From Argentina anserina (lineage: Eukaryota > Streptophyta > Magnoliopsida > Rosales > Rosaceae), in NCBI RefSeq assembly GCF_933775445.1, contig NC_065878.1:2006001-2070000 (forward strand): a DNA stretch of 64,000 bases. Reading direction: 5' to 3'. The notes beneath the pieces were generated by a model. It was not told the DNA's origin. It saw nothing but the letters and a program-made list of their open reading frames with translations, and searched no databases. Below, one piece after another: positions 21,836 to 33,934 of this stretch. Numbering within the stretch: position 1 is the first letter of the stretch; each line of letters starts with the position of its first letter. A program made the translations under genes and the position numbers.

Positions 21836-24800
21836 AAAAACCCCGCATCAGAGGATTCAAAATTGCTCCTCCCGCATATATACGCAATGAACTCGAACTG
21901 CACAAGCAAACTCTTCGCTCAAGAGAAGCTACTCCCGTCTTCTCTACCCTTTTGGGCCTTTAAACTATTTCTCCTTTTTCCTTTTTCTTTTCCTATTGCT
22001 TATTAAATCATTTATTTGCACGTTTTCGTTTTCTAACTATGTTTCGCGTGCTTGCATAGGAAAAGTGATTACTCGTCGTACTATGGTGATGACATTCATG
22101 CCGAGATGAACGATACTTTTGCCATCTACATACGATTCTGATCGTATCCTCCCAAGATTTTTATGTCATCGGACGAAGATCGAAAAAGGAATTCAACAAG
22201 CAACTTCATGCATGACGATCGATTTGCAGAGCAATTTACTTATATGCGGTCTATTTGGCAGACCAACAAGTATGTTTTTCTTAAAGTTGCTGCTTTTGAA
22301 GATATATATATAAATTATCGGGCGCTATTAGCCTTTTTCATGTCTTCTTTTCCGGCCTTTCTTATAACGCCGATGAGACCAAAGAGGGATATGATTCCCC
22401 TCTTAGTCGACGTTTTTCGTGTGACGGTCCTGGGGGAGTCACGTTATTATTTAAAAAGGAAGATATCGATTTCGTGTGGTCGCCTGAGTGCACCGCTGTT
22501 TTGGGTGCGATCATGAGAATCGCCGATATGCATCGATTATTTTGTGACCATATACATCACAACCCTTCTAATTCCGGTTACATACTTGAATAGTTTCGAT
22601 TATTCAAAACCTATACAACCCTCGTTTTTTATGGATGCGTCGCCATCGCGACTGTTATTTGAATGTTTGAGTTTCTTAAACTCATGTCTATAAACGATAA
22701 TCTCAAGGTCTACGTACTCATTTATTTGAGTTGATTCATTACTCTGATGCAGCACTATTTGCTGACAAAAAGATCCCAAAAATAACGAATTCTATGGGAC
22801 ACACTTAAAAGTGATTTAATGAACGTCTATGACGACGTATTACCAGAGTTGACCTTGAAACATGCTCCACATCCGAGAAACACATGTCATTTATTGGCAC
22901 CTGTATCTATTTCTCGAGGGAATTTTGGAGATGGAAACGTAACATTCTTCCATTCTCAAGTAAGCACATTTTTGAGCCTCAGGCTAAGGCTCCGCCCAAT
23001 CAGATATGCAAGATTTTGTTGCTACAGACTTTTGATTAGTCAATCTATTTTGACTATGTCTTCTCCTTACTATTTTTCAAGTATGACATTGGCATTGCCA
23101 TGATTATTGCTCGACTTTAGCTTAAGTCGTCTATTGGAATTGGAAGCTTGTTTGTGTTGTATTAAATATTGGCATATTCTTTAAAATCTCTCGTATATCT
23201 TGTTTACAAGATTGACTCGTGAGAATTTTATTTGCCTTGGCTTAGCATGCATGGTCAACGTTGCAACTCACGTGGTTTTTAAATTGGCCGCTTTTGGGTT
23301 ACATGGGACCCCAATAGCACTACATTGTGATTTTGGACTTTGAAATTTGGAAAACGGACCTCGGAACGTCAAAATTGACGTCGTTTTTCCCGGTTACTGT
23401 TCCGGCGTTTCCGGAACGTTTTTTGACGTTTTACCGGCGTATTCGCCGCCTTCCGGCCATATTCTGGCGTTTCCGGCACCGCCATCCGGTTCCGGACGGC
23501 GTTTCCTGTCGGACCTGAAGTTATGGCCTCAATACCGGCCAGGTCCGGCCACTGCCGGCCGGATTTCCGGCAATCGGTGCCGCCGGCTTCCGACGAGTTT
23601 TTCCGACGTTTTTTTTTTCGTCGTTTCTCGTCATTTTTCTGGCATATCTCAGCAGTTCTTGCTGCCATGTTTTCCTAGTCCAAAATTCACCCGGTTTTGA
23701 GTTAATTTGACATGGTTTTCCGGTTAATTTTCCGGTTTTCTCCAAGTCGTTTCATAGCTCAAATGATTTTATTATTATTGGTGACCACCCGCACCAATTG
23801 AATGGTTTTTACCACCCAAATTGTTTGGTATTCAACTGCTCCAATACCATGTTTTTCCAACTCTTGAGTTGAAGAATGTAGTTCTATTGCCATGTGATAC
23901 ATTCGATGGGATTGTCATTTGTTTCAATCCCCTCTCTTACAATATCTTACGGCGTATTATGTAGAGAAGTTCACCGCGTCGTTGACTCTCTTAATCTTCA
24001 TTTTGAGAATGTCCCGCCGTGAAATCGAGTGTCTTGCTAATTGCGTAACCACCCACACTGTCCTACGGCGCAGGTAGTTGTTTTACGGATCTCGTGCGGA
24101 GATTGTGTTCTATATCTTCGTGCCTTGCTAAGTTTTAAAAGCCATACATGCCAATGATGGATTTTCATCTTGATATTTGTGTTAAGAATGGAGAGGAATA
24201 AATCTGTCAGATTTCATTGACAGTATCTTTTTCAAGCTTCGACAGTAGCTTTGTTAGCCTGCAGACATCGTTTTGCTTGCCTGCAGCAGTAGCTTTATGT
24301 AACTCAAGATTCTTTGAATCATGGGTTCGTTTTTACTGTCTTCTCGGTTTTGACATGATCGTTTTTTGGTCATTTTGAACAAGATATGATGATTCGAGTT
24401 CTTTGAAATTCACATTATCATCTATTTTTCATGTTCACGAAGCGATTGGAGGACCACCTAACCCATGCTCCACACGGTGAGGCCGAGCCTATCCGTGCCA
24501 TGCACGGTGAGGCCGAGCCTGCCTATTTCGGCGGCTCCATGGCATTAAGGCCGTCGGTGGCGGCATCCCCTCCTTCACAAGAGCTTGTGATGCCTCCCGT
24601 GTCTTCTAATGCCTCCATGACAATCTCTGATGCCAATCGCTCATTTTGCAAAGCTTGTTCTTTTGCTAGATTTCAATGAAGTCCTTATTTGCTACGGCTC
24701 CAACCGAGAACATTCCATTCTTACAAAGTATTTAAGGTGACATTAGTGGACCCTATCCAACCGAATACGGACATTTTTCGGTATTTTTATGGTATAGGTT

Positions 24801-27660
24801 AAGAGCATCGACGCGTTGGTCACACGTCGCTTTGCTTTCCACAAGAAACGCTGCATTCGCTAAAGTTTTTAGCTATGATCATCATACTAAGGGCTCACCA
24901 CCCTTCCCATCCTCTCAAATCTATTTGATTGGATACCGTTGGAGAGTTCACCTCCACGACTTTGATGATTTCGTTTTGCATATCTACTGGGATCGTCGTT
25001 GAACATAGTATTCCTCATGTTCATTCACTGCACGATCTAGCAGAGCTCGGACTTGGTTATGGGTACTAACCTGCCGATTTTTGCATGGAGATATGTAATG
25101 ATGTTGCATGCAGCGACACTTATTCGTTTTAGACCCACAACTTGCCAAGCGTTTAGTGCGTACCAGATGGTTACTGGATACGATCCCAACGTTCTTTTCC
25201 TTAAACGCATATTTGGTTAAAGTTGTTTATGTGCCTCTATTGTAGTTATCTCAATGAGTCTACTTGAAACGATTAAGTATTCTGGTTGGTTATGATTTAT
25301 GAATCACCAACACTTGTCCGCTATTTCCAATCTACAACCGTTGATCTCTATCCTGCGATATTAGCAGACGGTCACTTTGATGAGACATACTTCCCGTCGT
25401 TATGGGGAGATATGGAATGCTCTCATTCTGGTTTTAACGCCAGGAATTGACGTGGTGTGGCACTATGTCTCATTAAGATCCCGCACTACTCAAAGTGAGC
25501 AAATGTACAACGCATTATCGACCTCTAGAAAGTCAAAGATTCGATGCTCAATGACTTTACCGATATTGCGAAAGTGACGAGATCGCACATAAATGCTGTG
25601 ATGTGCCGGTAAGGTTGGAACTCTCAGAATATGAGAGAATTTCATATGACCTGGTCCTAGCACCGTTGGCACCATCCCTGACAGTGGGAAGGAAGCCGGC
25701 GATGGCACCATCGTACGCTGTGGTGTTGTCGGCGCCCGTGGCATTGCACCACAAAACAAGGGCGGCAAACGTAAAGATGGACTAGTAAGGGTCATAGCTT
25801 CGGTCTTGGCTCCTGCCTAGATGAGGGGGAGACCATTATTCTCTAGAATCAAATCTAGAAAGAAGCGAAGTGCGTAGGCACAAGTATTTCGCCCATCATC
25901 AAGAGATATCCTCTAAACATGTGTATCAACTAAGTTTCTGTGGGACGCTACAGACTCATTTTGTTGATGTTAGAGAAGAATAGAACTCTCACGAATTGAT
26001 CGTATATAGTGCGCGCGTGTGTTTAATGTATTGATCTCCCATGATTGATGATGTATTCGCTTATGCTCTTATTCCGTTGTAAAGCATCAACGATGAGCAA
26101 CTTGACCGAAGTGGAAAGAATCAATACAGGCTGAACTAGACTTGTTATGTTGGTCGTTGTTCGTAAGTGTCATGAGAAAGATGAAGTCATGCGATATACG
26201 CAGGACTTATGGCGCAAAGATTGTCTCATTATCCTAGTATTGAGTACGATGAGTTATATTCTCTCGTTATGGACATAATTGCTTTCCGCTACTTGATCAG
26301 TAGTAGTGTCCATGAAAACTGATTTGCAGCATATGATAGTGGTCATAGAATATCTGTAAATGGATCTTGACGCAGATATGAGAGTGCCCGAGGGACTTTA
26401 AATGCCTCCAGACCACGGAGAGTTTATGTAATCAGATTGCGACGTTCGAGAGAACGTAGTACAATCGGTTGCAAGAACTCATACCCATATGTGTTCATAT
26501 GAAGCTAATTCTTGATTCTCTATTCCGTCTAAGTATAGATGATGAAGAGATTCAATGAGCTATACATTCATGCATGCTAGTGTTGTTGGGACACTATTGT
26601 TTTCATTATGACGTGATTAACTATGCGCCTATGCATTGTCATTGGACTTGCATTGCTTCTTTGACATGGGTTTAGTTCTACACTTAGTGAACCAACACAA
26701 ATCCTATCCACACCAACGCCGCCAGCAGCTCTAGCAACATCAACGTACGCCTTGGTGTAGCAGTCGACACTGGTAGCGTAGAGGATGCGTACGGTTCCGT
26801 CTTGGACCAAAATCAGTCCTTCATTGGTCCATTCCCCCATTCTTTTCGCGAAAGACACATTAAATGTGACAAATCAGAATCTGTCCAGTTTCGTAGGTCA
26901 ACTTCAACGAGACCTACAGGACAGCTCGCTCAATGAAATATGGTGAAATTAGTACCGTTGGAAAGGCCTATGTGTCTACTTTGAAGGGACATTAACCTTT
27001 AGTTCATAGCTATCATATTGAGTGAGTTATTGCCGTTTTAGCAAAGTAGGATAGTCCTGTCCAGAAATTTGCAAGTCAGTCAACTTCGACAGAGCATTGT
27101 GAACTGCTCCGATCGGATGAGGTTGTGAACCTTATGTCACTGGAAAGACACGGGTGTCTACTTTTCAGAACATTTTACGGTTCGCTGATACCTATTTTGA
27201 CGAAGAAGTTATGGCCGTTTAATTGAGTGAAGGTCATTCTACCCGAGAATCTGATTTTCATTGCAAACTCTTGTTTTGAGTTGTTATGCAATCTTGTTTC
27301 CTAAGATCTAAGTTTGGCTAAGTATAGCATGTGAGATCTAAGGATGTGTGGCTAGATTAATGATTAATCATTGGCCCAAGACTACGTTTGAGAAGCATGT
27401 AATGAACGTTGTATACGTTGTTCTTTGTACTCCATGATTATGACACTAATCAGGGGGAGTTGTTTCGTAGAGTTCAGGGGGAGTCTACCTCACATGATGC
27501 TATCAAATGTAGACGGTGCGTTGTGCTCTTTTTCCCTTCGATCAAGCTTTTGTTTTTACCCAAGAGGTTTTTATTTTGCTTGACAAGGTTTTTACCGAGG
27601 CAACGATATGTGCACCATGCAACCTAGGCATGCAACCTAGACATGCGACACAAGGGGAAG

Positions 27661-27844
27661 TGTTCCGGGAGAATTACTATTCTACCCTTGTGTGTGTCTT
27701 AGCCTAATAGGTTTCCTGTTAGGAGATAGATTAGCATCTCCGTAATAGATTAGGACTCCGAATTCTACGGGATTGTGGTTTTGTAATGCCTATATATAGG
27801 CCCCCATATCATTCAATAATACACAATTATTTCATCCTGAAACA
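27661..27844 (+). repeat. 3' LTR of the Copia element
   Basis: 184 bp, TGTTCCGGGAG to GAAACA, immediately after the purine tract. It ends 202 bp before the ATG of the wax synthase copy at 28047. Confidence 0.95.
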
Positions 27845-28046
27845 AGAACCTAGTTATAGCTTTTTGTTAACCAGATCGAATTAAATGTTGCTTGTATCGC
27901 ACTCCAAAAGCACCATTAGAGTTTGGCGGCCCAGTTCATTATTTATGTTTAATGAGCCATCAATTCGAGTCTTGATCTTTCTTATTCCTCCCCAAAACTT
28001 TCCATGTTTCTCAGATAAACAAAGAGAAATCAAGGTCTGAGAAGAA

Positions 28047-29168
28047 ATGGAAGGTGAATTTGGCAACTTCATTCAGGTATTAATTTCAATATTTGTGTGC
28101 ATATGCTATTCCTACTCTCTTGGCAAAATAGTCCCCAAAGGTAAAACCAGGCTCCTTTGTGTTGTTCCAGTTGTGTCTCTCTTCTTGTACCTCCCTCTTT
28201 GCCTCTCTTCTGTACATCTTGGAGGTGCAACTGCTTTCTTCATTTCATGGCTTGGCAGCTTCAAGCTTCTTCTTTTCGCCTTCGGCAAAGGTCCTTTGGC
28301 TACAGACCCTTCAATATCCATTGGACGCTTCGTGGCCATTGCTTGCCTCCCTATCGAAATCGAAGAAGACCCACCTCCAAAACCTCAAAACACCCACATT
28401 AAAGCCAACACCTCTCTATCACAATCCCATCTGAATGGCGAAAATGGGAACACTCCACATCCCCGAAGCACGAAATCAACAACCCTGAACCATGTAATCA
28501 AGGGCTTTCTTTTGGCCATTCTAATAGGAATCCTATATTATAGTGAGCATTTCCATCCAAACCTCATCTTAGTCCTTCATTGCCTTTACATATATCTCCT
28601 CCTAGAGTTCCTCCTAGCCATGGTAGGAGTCCTGGCAAGAGCCCTTTTGGGGTTGAAGCTCAAGCCCCACTTCAATGAGCCCTACCTCTCCACATCATTA
28701 CAAGACTTCTAGGGCAGAAGATGGAACCTCATGGTCACCAGTATCTTACGTCCGGCTGTATACGAACCCGTCCTCCAGTTCTCTGCAGGCTTCATTGGCC
28801 GGAAATGGTCTATTGTCCCTGCTGTAATGGGAAGCTTCTTGGTGTCCGGGCTCATGCACGAGCTGATTTGCTACTACCAGGGGCGCGTGAAGCCAACGTG
28901 GGAGGTTACGTGGTTCTTCGTTCTGCAAGGGTCGTGTTTGACGGTGGAGATCATTTTGAAGAAGCCCTTGAGGGGTAGGTTCCGGCTGCCGACGCTGGTG
29001 TCGGTGGTGTTGACAGTAGGGTTTGTGGTCGTGACTTGCTTCTGGCTCTTCTTTCCGCAGTTTCTTCGGAGCAAGGCTGATGTTAGAATGCTTGAAGAGT
29101 ATGTTGCTTTTGGTGCGTACATAAAAAATGTGGCTAGAACATTCCAAACATCGTTTTCTAGCTCATGA
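28047..29168 (+). pseudogene. Wax synthase (MBOAT) gene with one in-frame stop
   Basis: This single-exon frame would give 373 residues, a normal length for the plant probable long-chain-alcohol O-fatty-acyltransferases, membrane enzymes that join fatty alcohols to acyl-CoA. Family marks are multiple hydrophobic segments, RFVAIACLP, the LKPHFNEPYLSTSLQDF block, LMVTSILRPAVYEPV, and the conserved histidine in SGLMHELICYYQGR. A TAG stop at 28710-28712 occupies the place of the tryptophan that normally follows SLQDF, and the frame continues undamaged to 29168. Translation would end after 221 residues, before the histidine. A recent Copia insertion lies in its upstream region. Probably a young pseudogene, unless the stop is an assembly error. 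Confidence 0.88.
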
Positions 29169-30180
29169 TCTGTTGGTATGGTAATTGAAGTTTCTTGGTT
29201 GCAAGTGACATGCTCATACAAGTTTTTCGTCGTTCTATGCGACAAGCTCATGATTTGTTCAATTACGAAGCATGTTTTTCGTTATAAGTGGGTCACTTAA
29301 ACATGTCAAACATTCCTATAATGATTGTCTAATTTGGGATTTTATTCCCATATATGGAGACATACCGTGGATCGTATGCTCCGTGAAAACCATCTTTGAG
29401 GCTTTCTAATAATGGCTAATAAAAATTATTGTTGTCAAATTCAATGTGGACTGATCAGTAGTTTATGTCCTTAATGGTTCTTGCGATCTTATTGAACTGA
29501 AACATGGAAACTAAAGGCGTGCAAACATGAAAAAAAAAAACGTGATAAATCATTTGAAAAAGTTTGCACATTACTCACTTATTGAGCTTGAAATAATTGG
29601 AGGCAGCTCAGTGTTTCCAGGGAAACTACTCTGTTGAAGGTATTAACTCATTGACCAACTGAATGTCACTTAAAACCTAACCAAACTTATGGTCTAAGAA
29701 CACAATTGTCATAGGCAACCAAGGTTAATAACAAGCATACAACTGCAAACCAGGCCTAGGCTGAACTGATGAAAGTTATATTTGTTAAAGGGTTGCTGAA
29801 CTGGTGGAATCTATACTCTGTCTATAACATGAATATGATAAAAGATGTAGGAGACGATTCAATAAACGTGAATTTCATACCTTCTGAAGAGAACATTGAA
29901 CAGATACTTGCATATACTTTCTCTTGTTTCAGACAGTAAAAGAGTAATAATACATTCTAGTAGACCTCTTCTAGATATGAATTTTCCGAGCATCAAAATC
30001 CTCTTTTTAGTTACGACTGTGATTAAAGTGCTTCATATAAGTATAGAACGACCTTAGACTAGTGATAGTCCATAGTATAATGTTCAATTGAAATATCCTA
30101 GTGTTGCATCATGTTCTGTCAGTTGAACATATTAATTAGCATATAGGTAATGTAAAGTGCAGCGACCTCCGTTTTACCAA
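29169..30180. other. Non-coding region between convergent genes
   Basis: No coding or repeat structure recognised. It separates the wax synthase (plus) from the GIY-YIG gene (minus). Confidence 0.5.
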
Positions 30181-32744
30181 TTATAAGGGGTTCAGTTTCC
30201 AGTCGATTTCTAAGTGAGTGCAATCAAATATATTTTTAACTTTATAGAGAGCTGCTTGCCTATGTCGTAGTAGAGGAAGCGACGAGTCATTTACTTGCTC
30301 TGCCTTGTTGTCATCCTTTTTTTTGCGAGGCAAACTCCTTGATAAAGTTTTCCATTTAGATTCAATTGCACATGCTACAGAAAACAAAAGGAATTTAATT
30401 AAAATAAAAGAAAGAGATGATTACATGAACTAAGATACGGCAATGTATGAGAGATCAAACAGAAGATCACAGAAACAAAATTTTGATCTTTACTTCTGCA
30501 TAAATGTGTATCAGAGCAAGGATCCTGGTCAAGGAACTGGAACAACTGGTACAAGTACACATTACACAAGGGCAGTGAACAGGTGTATCGATTTCATTTT
30601 ATGAAAGCAAATTTTCTAAAGATCAGTGGATAAATAATCAGATGGTTTACTTCCTACGGAACCAATGTTGGAAAGATTGAGAGAAATCGATCATTCACAG
30701 CCAAAGATGAAGGATTCGTCCGAAATTTATGGTTACTTGTCTCTCTCAGTTGAAAATGTGGAGATCAGCTCTAGGCCACTACATTGCAGGCCAATATAAA
30801 AACGCAAAACAGGCAAAAATAGATTGTATTGAAAAGTGACGGTACTTTTCAGCCCAGAACCAGCAAAATAAAATATAATAGCACGCCGATAACTTCATAA
30901 GACACTCTAATGACTAGTCGTCTAGACTAAGAACAGAGGGAACAACTGTAGTCTAGATCCTTGTAGCCTTTCTCCTGAATGACATTTTTTCACCAATCTT
31001 ATAATCAATTGGTAAATGGTCACCATTTTCGAATGAGTGGCAAAAAAGAAAGCTACCATGCATTATAAATGGCCAAAGTTGGTTGGGAATGCTCATTAAC
31101 ATCCACCAGACTTCACCAAGAAAGATTCATAAGAGAACTTCACCAAAAAAGATTCATAAGAGAACTTCTCCCACCATAGAAACTTCAAGGTAACAACCAA
31201 CTAGAGCTTCCAAAAGAAAAACAAACAACTAACTACAGCTTTTCTTCACATCAAAATAAAGAGGACCATGCAAAACCCCTGTTGCAGACCATGTAAATGA
31301 TAATTTACTACATACTTACACTCCAAAATATGAGTACCTTTGTAGGCCAAATTATTACAGCTGGAGTGATAAACAACCAACTATCCAAAGAGATATAATT
31401 TTTTTTTTAAACGCCTTCATTGGTACCCCTGATTTCATATTTGTTGGAATAACGCAAGATCTTTAAAAGGAAAATAATAGGAATATTCTTTTACAAAGCA
31501 CAAGCTTTAGTATCAAAGTTTTAAACTGAATACCTTCATTATGGTCTTTGAAACCATGTATCAGGCATGCACAAACCCATGGTCTTCCAGCTCGGGATGC
31601 TTTTGCACCACCTTTTAGTTCACCATTGTGTTGTTTCAATCTGCAAAAATATTTTCAAAATATATCATAAACAGACACACAGAACAACTAAAAGTGGTTG
31701 CCAGAATTCACGCAGTTCTTTGAAGGAAATGCATATCAAAACAGCATGAGAGTATGTACTCTTCAAAACAGTCTAAATAAAAGTGCCCTTAGTGATTGCC
31801 AGATATATATCATAAACAGACAGCACAAACAACTAAATATGATTGCCAGAAAAATGAAAACGCCGATCAAAACTGCATAAGAGTATGTACTCTTACATAA
31901 AGTGTGCACCTTAACTCCTTAAGTAATCATAAACACATGTCAGCACAAAGTGGATGCTATGATATATCAGACAACAATTACAAAGCCAAATCTACCTAAC
32001 ATGGTTACAAATGTCAAGATCAATATCATAACCACGTATCTGCTCCCACCGCAACAAATTAGTGCTGGTAACCACCCCATTTACTTGGTGCATGCATTGA
32101 TTTATCAGCAATGACGATTGTTTTATCAAACCGGAAACCAACTAGATTCATTTCGGAAATGAAGATGGATTATTACCTCATTCTTCTCATTAGCTCAGAG
32201 AATCAAAAGTGGGGAAAAGAAATATCACTGAGCACCAACCCAATTCAAAGAGCGAAAAAGAAAGACAAATTGCTAAACATGGCCCATTCATACACCAAAG
32301 AACACAAAATGTAGCACACCCAGGTAATAATCTCTCGTCTATCTATCAAGTAAAATGATAACTTTGAAAGACCCAGATACCAATTTGTAATGAAACTATG
32401 AAAGAGATAAATTTGAAAGACCCAGATAGAGTTTTGGTTTTAAACTCATCAGACACCCAATGAAAAGAACAAAACTGTTACCGGCGAGAGAAATCGGTAG
32501 TGACACCAACGTAGGTTTTGATGGGGGCATTGGTGGAAAGGATGAGATAAACAGACCAGGATCCTGGTTTCAATTTTGAGGGAGAACTGGACGTTGTTGT
32601 TGGTTCTGATTTAATGTTGGGTTGTGATGTTGAACATGATGATAGTTTCGAGTTCGAGGAGGGCCGAGGTTTCGGGAACTTCACGGATGGGAATGTCGTG
32701 GAAAGCCGCGTCATCATTTTCTTCCTGATCGGATTTGTCTGCAA
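30181..32744 (-). CDS. GIY-YIG endonuclease-domain protein (SLX1-like)
   Basis: Three minus-strand exons: 32482-32744, 31534-31640 and 30181-30374, joined in phase to 187 residues. The GIY-YIG nuclease fold runs from about residue 62: SWSVYLILSTNAPIKTYVGV carries the two signature strands (VYL and YVG), followed by TDFSRRLKQHNGELKGGAKA with its arginine, and a glutamate in the ACAIESKWK helix. The family includes the SLX1 structure-specific nuclease and the UvrC N-terminal domain. This small plant type has no RING/PHD domain visible. The serine-rich N-terminus of about 60 residues could be an organelle targeting peptide (inference). Splice sites are G|GTAACA, TGCAG|A, AAG|GTATTC and GTAG|C. 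No lesion. Confidence 0.9.
31661..31893. repeat. Direct repeat inside intron 1 of the GIY-YIG gene
   Basis: Two imperfect copies of about 100 bp, 31661-31766 and 31802-31893. Both begin ATATATCATAAACAGACA and end GAGTATGTACTCTT. A local tandem duplication in an intron. Confidence 0.7.
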
Positions 32745-32877
32745 GTTTTCGACTTTTTAAGATTTATTTATATATATATAGGAAGGTGTGAAATAACCGT
32801 TGGGGTTTTCTGGTTTTGAATTGACCACCTAAACATGAGAGCTCCAACCCTTTTCTCGTTAATCATAGAGCTGATAG

Positions 32878-33331
32878 CAAGGACTAAAATATCGATGATA
32901 GCGGAAATATCGACATTCTGAAAATTGGATATTTCGATAGAAATATCGGAAATATCGGAAATATAGTTTAAATAGCTTTTAGATAAGGATATATATAAAT
33001 AAATGTATCCTATAACCATTTGTCTACATAGTGGGAATGGTTGAGGTGTTTGACTCCCTTACAAGGGATCAAACGTTCAATTGCTTCAGACTACAATTGG
33101 GCCTATTTTTACTTCCAAATTCTAAGCTCACATGGGACACGTGGCAGTTAAAGACAAGAATATCGCGAGAAATTGGAGAAATTTCCAGTATTTCGGGATA
33201 GTTTCGGAAATATCGCGATATTTCTAAAATATCCCCCGAAATTATAATGGCAAGGAGGATTTATATCGAACCGTAAGAAAAACGATATTTTCGGCGATAT
33301 TTCGTGGAAAATATCGATTTTTCAATCCTTG
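32878..33331. mobile_element. Non-autonomous hAT-type element, GAAATATCG-rich
   Basis: It begins CAAGGACTAAAATATCGAT and ends, reversed, CAAGGATTGAAAAATCGAT. It is flanked by the exact 8-bp duplication GCTGATAG (32870-32877 and 33332-33339). Numerous ATATCGGAAATATCG-type motifs fill both ends. It is 454 bp with no coding, lying about 130 bp upstream of the GIY-YIG gene start. Confidence 0.8.
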
Positions 33332-33409
33332 GCTGATAGTATTTGGTCTAGTGGGCTATTCTCAGAGAGCTTGATCATATTTGGTGGACATAGATCACCT
33401 ATTTTGTAA

Positions 33410-33705
33410 ATATGAAGTTTGTGAGTTTGAATCACGGAATATTATCACTAACGTAGAAACATATTGCCATGAGGTCGCATTCATTCGTCCTTCTTATACA
33501 TAGTTTTCTTAATAATCAGATCAGATCGATGATCGTATTTGGTTTAGCGACATAAATCAATTTCTTTTTGCAAGTATCAAGTTTGTGAGTTTGAATCTCG
33601 GAATATAATCGGTACCGTAGAAAGATATAACCATGTTTGATTGACCGAGATCGCATTCGTCCCTCTTATACACAGTTTCTATAATCAATTGGAATAGAAT
33701 TCTAT
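33410..33705. repeat. Imperfect direct repeat, two units
   Basis: Units at about 33410-33530 and 33571-33705 share AAGTTTGTGAGTTTGAATC, ACGTAGAAA or CCGTAGAAA, GAGGTCGCATTC or GAGATCGCATTC, and CTTCTTATACA or CCTCTTATACA. No terminal structure identifies the element type. Confidence 0.6.
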
Positions 33706-33934
33706 ACTTAACATAGCAATTTTTACAACATTCATTATCAATGCTGGAATTGTAACTTTTGACCTTTCTAATCATGTTGCATATTTTCACTATTGTTGCC
33801 CTTTGACTTGACGCGTTCCCAACATTCTGTATTGCGTGATCTTTTGTACCCTTTCTATAAACCGTGGAAGATGTTATATACTAGCCAAATATGTTACAAT
33901 TTTAGTATCTAAATTATCTATCAAGAAATGTTTT

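Larger units (their letters stand above)
21304..27844 (+). mobile_element. Ty1/Copia LTR retrotransposon, LTRs intact, coding decayed
   Basis: The element has two 184-bp LTRs (TGTTCCGG...CTGAAACA) and a 5-bp target duplication AGAAC (21299-21303 and 27845-27849). A putative primer-binding region GTTATCAGCACG follows the first LTR, and a purine tract AAGGGGAAG abuts the second. The interior shows decayed Copia homology in the order gag-like (about 22080), integrase (about 24650-25110), a linker with FTDIAKVTRSHINA near 25545-25600, and reverse transcriptase (about 26260-26420, DADMRVPEGL-like). The gag-integrase-RT order marks Copia. Every domain is broken by stops and shifts, so the copy probably moved using enzymes from another element. 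Confidence 0.93.
20857..28803 (+). repeat. Segmental duplication, copy B, right part (split by Copia)
   Basis: Positions 20857-21303 and 27845-28803 together match 4233-5657 of copy A. The match is interrupted only by the Copia element, which lies between. A (GA)n tract at 20831-20856 marks the left edge. The wax synthase gene is complete here, whereas copy A stops within it. Confidence 0.88.

Noticed and set aside
21493..21909. Open frames of 127-138 codons on the minus strand in the GC-rich Copia leader
   Set aside because: Low-complexity Cys/Gly/Ala translation from a GC-rich repeat inside a retrotransposon, with no family resemblance.
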